From a candidate division TA06 bacterium SM23_40 (GTDB lineage Bacteria > LJUI01 > SM1-40): a DNA stretch of 45,400 nt. The notes under the pieces were generated by a model. That model saw only the letters and a list, made by a program, of their open reading frames with translations. It had not been told where the DNA came from and did no database searches. The stretch is from positions 1 to 45,400 of the forward strand of contig LJUI01000005.1 of assembly GCA_001303705.1 (NCBI GenBank), given 5' to 3'. Position numbers and translations under genes: made by a program. Every line of letters begins with the position of its first letter. Position 1 is the first letter of the stretch. Of this stretch, positions 40,335 through 45,400 are shown one piece after another.

Positions 40335-40500
40335 TTCTCCTGCAAATCTCCTCGCGCCCCATCTTAGTGGCGCGGCGACGCCGGCCGTACCTCGCACTGC
40401 TCTCGGCAAGCAGTCACCGAGGAATAGCGCAAGACCCCCTTGAGGGGTCACGAAGCGGTACATCGAACAGACGGGACTCACACACCCGGCACCAGGGCAA

Positions 40501-41250
40501 CTAGTCAGATAGGCCCGTCATGATCTCTTCCGGCACATCGAAATTCGCAAACAGGTTCTGTACGTCATCCTGCTCCTCGATCGCCGCAACAAGTCTCAGG
40601 AGTTGCTCCGCCTTCTTGCCCTCAACCCGGACGGTCGACTGAGGCACCTTTGTCGACTCCGCGCTCGCCAGCTCGATCCCGCGGTCGACCAGTGTCCGTT
40701 TCACTCGCTCGTAGGCTTCCGGTTGCGTGGTGATCTCGAAATAGATGCCATCTTCTCGGACGTCGTCAGCTCCTGCTTCGAGGGCGGCGTTGAGGATTGT
40801 CTCCTCGTCGTAACGCTCCGTCTCGACCAGAATGACCCCACGCGGTTCGAACATCCAAGCGACGCTCCCCACGGCGCCGAGGCTCCCACCGTACCTGCTG
40901 AGTATGTGCCGTAATTCCTGGGTCGTTCGATTCCGATTGTCGGTCATTGTTTCGATGAAGATCGCCACGCCCCCCGGCCCATACCCTTCGTACACGATCT
41001 CCTGTATCTCCATGCCCGGCAGCTCGCCCGTTCCGCGTTTGATCGCCTTCTCTATGTTGTCCTGGGGCATATTCGCCGCCTTCGCGCCGGCAATCGCGGT
41101 CCTCAGGCGGGCATTCGCCTCGGGGTCTCCCCCTCCCTGGCGCGCAGCAGCGGTAATCTCACGGATCAGTCGCGTAAACACCCTGCCCCGCTGTGCGTCT
41201 GCCTTCTCCTTCTTCCTCTTGATGGTGCTCCACTTGGAGTGTCCGGACAT
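40501..41250 (-). CDS. yebC: YebC/PmpR family regulator/translation factor
   Basis: MSGHSKWSTIKRKKEKADAQRGRVFTRLIREITAAARQGGGDPEANARLRTAIAGAKAANMPQDNIEKAIKRGTGE. Confidence 0.98.
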   Translation of the reverse strand: MSGHSKWSTIKRKKEKADAQRGRVFTRLIREITAAARQGGGDPEANARLRTAIAGAKAANMPQDNIEKAIKRGTGELPGMEIQEIVYEGYGPGGVAIFIETMTDNRNRTTQELRHILSRYGGSLGAVGSVAWMFEPRGVILVETERYDEETILNAALEAGADDVREDGIYFEITTQPEAYERVKRTLVDRGIELASAESTKVPQSTVRVEGKKAEQLLRLVAAIEEQDDVQNLFANFDVPEEIMTGLSD

Positions 41251-41383
41251 GTGATCACCCCCTCAGTTCCACGCAGGATGGATCGCAGTTATAACCACAC
41301 AGTGTCTGTGGGGTATGCCAGCAAAGACCCCACACCGTGCTGCCCTGTGCGCGACGCGCCGGCTCAGGTCACGCCCATCTCGA

Positions 41384-41890
41384 TCAGTATGTGTACTCCA
41401 GCGGGATCGGCGGGATGGCCACCTCATCACGCATCCTTTCGCCCCACCCGAAATCGACGATGCCGTAGAGCATCGTCCCCTCTTCCATGTCTGCCGGCTC
41501 TGTTGTGACACCTGCATAGTGTAGTAGAACATCACTGTGCGCCGGGATCAATTCGACCGGTGACGTATTGCGTACAGGCTCCAGATCGATGGTGAACGTC
41601 TGATCATCACTAATCGAACGAACCTTCACCCGATAGACCCTGAACCCCTCGACATCCACGTCGCCCTGGTTGATGACGTGGAGATCGAGGGCCAGCCGCA
41701 GCTCGGCATCGCGTGGGCCGAGCGATGGCATCCGATCCACCCAGAAATAGGGAGTGGGACTCACTACGAGCGCCGCGCCGCCCGACTCTTCGCGGGACGT
41801 GAAACACGAGGGTGCGCATGCAATCAGAACCATCAGACAGATGCACAGCGTGACTCGTGAGACAATCCACATGTGCGCTCTCATCCTCAT
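41384..41890 (-). CDS. Putative lipoprotein, unknown function
   Basis: Hydrophobic N-terminus with lipobox-like MVLIACAPSC; start overlaps the stop of the EF-G-like gene (ATGA). Confidence 0.65.
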   Translation of the reverse strand: MRMRAHMWIVSRVTLCICLMVLIACAPSCFTSREESGGAALVVSPTPYFWVDRMPSLGPRDAELRLALDLHVINQGDVDVEGFRVYRVKVRSISDDQTFTIDLEPVRNTSPVELIPAHSDVLLHYAGVTTEPADMEEGTMLYGIVDFGWGERMRDEVAIPPIPLEYTY

Positions 41891-43965
41891 GCCTCTTTCT
41901 CTGCCTGTTCCTCAGCGATCACCTTCTCCGCGGTCTCTCTGGGAACCTCCTCATACCGACTGAACCGCATGGCATACATGCCCTTTCCCTGCGTCATCGA
42001 GCGTAGATTCGTCGAATACTTGTACATCTCGGCCTGAGGAACGGTCGCCCGGATCTTCTGGAGGTGCCCCTCCGTGTCCATACCCAGTATCCGACCTCGA
42101 CGGGAGTTGAGGTCCCCGATCACTTCACCCATGTACTCCTCGGGGACGGTCACCTCCACATCCATGATCGGCTCGAGCAGAATAATGCCTGCCTCCTGCG
42201 CACCCTTCTTGAACGCAAGTGAGCCTGCCACCTTGAAGGCGATATCGGAGGAATCGACAGGGTGGAACGATCCATCGATGACGACGGCCTTCAAATCGAC
42301 GACCGGGAAGTTCGAAATGACTCCCTCTCGCATCGCCTCCTCGACTCCCTTCTGCACCGCGGGAACATACTTGCCCGGGATCGCACCTCCGAAGATCTCG
42401 TCCCCGAACTCGAATCCGGCCCCCCGTTCCAGTGGCTCGAGGCGCAGGAAAACGTGGCCGTACTGTCCGCGCCCTCCTGTCTGCTTCTTGAATTTCGCCT
42501 CCACTCGCTCCACCTTCCGCCGAATCGTCTCGCGATAGGGGATCCGGGGCTTAACGAGATCGACTTCGACGCCGAACTTCCTCTTGAGGCGGTTGACGAT
42601 GACTTCGAGATGCAACTCCCCCAACCCAGAAATCAACATCTGCTTCACGTCGCGATCGTAACGAGACGAGAATGTGGGGTCTTCTTCGTGCAGCCTGGCG
42701 AGACCAGCCATCACCTTTTCCTCATCACCCTTCGTCTTGGGAACGATCGCCACCGATATATTGGGCTCGGGAAAGTCGATCGGGGGAAAGATGATCGGAT
42801 GTGACTTGGCGGCGAGCGTATCACCCGTCCTCACATCCTTCAGCTTCACCAGCGCCCCCATTTGACCGGCCACCAGCTTAACCGTCTCCTTCCGTTCTTT
42901 CCCGCGGACCAGGTAGATCTGATTGGTCTTGAGCCCGGAGGATTGCGTAGTGTTCATCAACTCCATGCCTGCTTCCAGTATCCCCGAGAAGACCCGCACA
43001 AACGAGAGTTCTCCGACATGCGGTTCGGTGACCGTTTTGAAGATCAGAGCAGAGAGAGGCTCGGCCTCGGTCCTCTCGCGACCGCCAGTGCTACCCCCTT
43101 CTCCCGCCGACCCCTCGATAGGCGGACGGTCCGGCGGAGAGGGCAATAAGTCAACGATCCCGTCGAGCAGTTTCTCGACCCCCTGATTCGCATACGCATC
43201 GCCACAGAGAAGCGGGACGATCGATCCATTAATTGTGCCCGCTCTGAGCCCCTTCTCCGCCTCCTCTGCAGAGAGATCTCCCTCCTCGAGGTACTTCTCC
43301 GTGAGGGCATCGTCTGTCTCCGCGACACTCTCGACGAGGGTTTCCCTCGCCTGCCGAGCTGCATCGCTCATCTCGGAGGGTATCTCCTGTTCCTCAGACT
43401 TGCCGTCGCCGAACAGATACGCCTTCATCTTGATGAGATCGATGACACCCTTGAAGCCATCTCCCTTCCCGATGGGGAGCTGAATGGGAGTGACCGCCCG
43501 GCCGAGTTCTTCGCGTGCCATCTCGACGATCCTGCTGAAGTCTGCGTTGTCCTTTTTCATCTTGTTGACGAAGATGAGACGAGGCAGACTCTGTTCATCG
43601 GCATACTTCCACACGCGCTCGGTCCCCACTTCTACTCCCGCAGTTGCATCCACGACGATGATCGCACCGTCAAGCACCCGCACCGCGCTCACGACGTCGC
43701 CGATGAAGTCCGCATACCCGGGAGTATCCACGATATGCAGCTCATGGTTTTTCCAGGAGGCATGTGCCAGAGCGAGGCTGATCGATATCTTCCGCTCCAT
43801 CTCATCAGGATCGGAGTCCATGATTGCGTTCCCATCATCGACCCTTCCCAGCCGTGTACTCGCCTTAGCGTTGAACAGCATGGCTTCGGCCAGGGTCGTC
43901 TTCCCCGCCCCCCCGTGTGCCATCAACCCGACGTTTCGTAGCTGTTCAGTTCTCGTGTCACTCAA
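41887..43965 (-). CDS. Elongation factor G-like GTPase (EF-G2-type)
   Basis: VGLMAHGGAGKTTLAEAMLF; HIVDTPGYADFIGDVVSAVRVLDGAIIVVDATAGVEVGTE; full EF-G domain length. TTG start at 43965 preceded by AAGGAGGG. Confidence 0.93.
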   Translation of the reverse strand: MSDTRTEQLRNVGLMAHGGAGKTTLAEAMLFNAKASTRLGRVDDGNAIMDSDPDEMERKISISLALAHASWKNHELHIVDTPGYADFIGDVVSAVRVLDGAIIVVDATAGVEVGTERVWKYADEQSLPRLIFVNKMKKDNADFSRIVEMAREELGRAVTPIQLPIGKGDGFKGVIDLIKMKAYLFGDGKSEEQEIPSEMSDAARQARETLVESVAETDDALTEKYLEEGDLSAEEAEKGLRAGTINGSIVPLLCGDAYANQGVEKLLDGIVDLLPSPPDRPPIEGSAGEGGSTGGRERTEAEPLSALIFKTVTEPHVGELSFVRVFSGILEAGMELMNTTQSSGLKTNQIYLVRGKERKETVKLVAGQMGALVKLKDVRTGDTLAAKSHPIIFPPIDFPEPNISVAIVPKTKGDEEKVMAGLARLHEEDPTFSSRYDRDVKQMLISGLGELHLEVIVNRLKRKFGVEVDLVKPRIPYRETIRRKVERVEAKFKKQTGGRGQYGHVFLRLEPLERGAGFEFGDEIFGGAIPGKYVPAVQKGVEEAMREGVISNFPVVDLKAVVIDGSFHPVDSSDIAFKVAGSLAFKKGAQEAGIILLEPIMDVEVTVPEEYMGEVIGDLNSRRGRILGMDTEGHLQKIRATVPQAEMYKYSTNLRSMTQGKGMYAMRFSRYEEVPRETAEKVIAEEQAEKEA

Positions 43966-44096
43966 CTCGCAGCCCTCCTTACCACATTGCCAAGCCCATA
44001 TCATTACATTGCCAGCACCACGCGAGAATAGCACAGGGGTTCGCGCTCTGTCAACAAGAACCTCCCACCCTCGGGACCGTCCCCGCGATCCCAAAC

Positions 44097-44131
44097 GACA
44101 GGGGAAAGGCACGCAATGCCTTTCCCCTGTC
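44097..44131 (-). terminator. Perfect 15-bp stem / 5-nt loop hairpin downstream of 5S rRNA
   Basis: gacaggggaaaggca-cgcaa-tgcctttcccctgtc; no strong U-tract follows on the minus strand. Confidence 0.7.
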
Positions 44132-44142
44132 CAGATCAAAGT

Positions 44143-44259
<117 letters not shown>

Positions 44260-44486
44260 ACTCTTGCCAAACGAGCTGTGGCGGCCCGAATCTCCTCCTC
44301 TATATGTAGACGCCGCTAATCCTGGCCGACCAGGGCACATGTACTCCACCAGGTTCGGATATCTCGGTCCCGGTTCCTGTTTTCAGATTCCCCCTTCGCG
44401 GGCCGCGGTTCCTTGGGGGCGTACCCTGATCCGCACTCCGGGATAGGCAACACACTCGGCAGATCAGCCACCTCGTCGAGCCAAAA

Positions 44487-45400
44487 TTACTGCAGGATCC
44501 CGGATGCGGCTACCGCTACGTTGCCGTTCTCGCTGGTGACCGTCACCATGACAGTGCAGAACTCCGGTTCGTCACCCGGCTCGTGGGTATTGTACAGCAC
44601 AAACTGGTAGTTCGTGTACCCGCTCAGCGCATCCGGGATCTCGAATCCGGTGACACTGACCTGCCCGGCTGACACACTGATCTCAATCGTGCTGCCGCCC
44701 ACCACGGGATGGCCGAGGGCATCGCCCGCGAATATCGTGAATGTCTGGCTTCCCGAGAGCGGCACGCTGAAGCTCAACGGATTGAGCGTCAGCACCGTGC
44801 AGCCGGAAAAGAGCACGGTCGTCGAGTCCGCGATGATACTCCCTCCACCGTCGACCGTCTCACCGATCACCTCGAGGTAGCCGGTGGGCGGCAAAGGGTT
44901 GGAGGAGATCAGATCGTTGCCGCAGACTGTCCCGTTCGGGTCCGTATTGCCCGACCCGGGGTAGATATTGCCGTATGTCGATGTGAACCAGACTACGGTA
45001 CCCGGCGGGACTGGATTGGCATACTGGTCGAAAACGAATGCCGTGATCGCATCGATCTTCCCGTAGAAGCAGAGCCCGGCGATGTTGAGCCTCTCGGTCG
45101 TCACTGTGAGATGCTCTTTCACCGGCGGGCCGCCATGGATCGCCACCTCGATGGCGTTCGACTGGATCGTCGTCCCGGTAACAGATGCGACCACCCGAAC
45201 CGGACCCGAGATCGTCCCGCTGTTCAAGTACGTTGAGACGAGGGCCGCGCTGTCCTGAGTCGTTCCGCTCGTAGGGAAGAGGTACTCGCCTCCGCCCGGT
45301 CCGCCGAGAATGTCAAAGTCAACATCGACAGGGACGTTCACCGGATACCCGACGGAATCGAGTACAGTGAACGTAAGCATCGACGTCTCGTCATGTCCCG
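44487..45400 (-). CDS. Partial protein with Ig-like/invasin-type (Big) repeats, 5' end outside window
   Basis: LTFTVLDSVGYPVNVPVDVDFDILGGPGG..., AFVFDQYANPVPPGTVVWFTSTYGNI...; reading frame stays open to the window edge. Confidence 0.75.
   Translation of the reverse strand, partial: GHDETSMLTFTVLDSVGYPVNVPVDVDFDILGGPGGGEYLFPTSGTTQDSAALVSTYLNSGTISGPVRVVASVTGTTIQSNAIEVAIHGGPPVKEHLTVTTERLNIAGLCFYGKIDAITAFVFDQYANPVPPGTVVWFTSTYGNIYPGSGNTDPNGTVCGNDLISSNPLPPTGYLEVIGETVDGGGSIIADSTTVLFSGCTVLTLNPLSFSVPLSGSQTFTIFAGDALGHPVVGGSTIEISVSAGQVSVTGFEIPDALSGYTNYQFVLYNTHEPGDEPEFCTVMVTVTSENGNVAVAASGILQ

Noticed and set aside
44260-44480. tRNA or 23S 3' end next to 5S
   Set aside because: No cloverleaf-consistent arms and no 23S 3' terminal sequence recognised on either strand.

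Overview
The window is a GC-rich bacterial chromosomal segment, mostly core and housekeeping genes, with one accessory metabolic block. No transposase, integrase, phage module or CRISPR array was seen. Left part: ABC-2 permease, acyl-CoA dehydrogenase, nitroreductase, YifB/ComM ATPase, a secreted endonuclease/exonuclease/phosphatase protein with a T9SS-like C-terminal tail, and formate-THF ligase. Middle block (about 9.3-24.6 kb): methyltransferase, holin-like small membrane protein and P-type proton-type ATPase on +, then transaldolase, RpiB, transketolase, alpha-glucan phosphorylase, phosphoketolase and acetate kinase on -, followed by a site-2 protease with CBS domains. This is close to a complete glycogen-to-acetate phosphoketolase (bifid-shunt-like) module. 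Right part (- strand): yraN-rnhB-rplS-trmD-rimM-khpA-rpsP-ffh, PASTA protein, rsmB, methyltransferase, fmt, def, yajC, tgt, queA, DUF2905, queH, DUF2007, ruvB, ruvA, ruvC, yebC, lipoprotein, EF-G-like protein, an orphan 5S rRNA with a perfect 15-bp hairpin after it, and the C-terminal part of an Ig-like/invasin-type protein. The most unusual signal is non-coding: a degenerate tandem array with a ~19-bp period (about 29 units, 3356-3900) filling the gap between yifB and the nitroreductase. It has internal higher-order duplications. A second 19-bp-period stretch with a similar core sits at the window's left edge (5-60), just upstream of the ABC permease, in the same orientation relative to transcription. 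All calls were made by reading the sequence; no database search was run.
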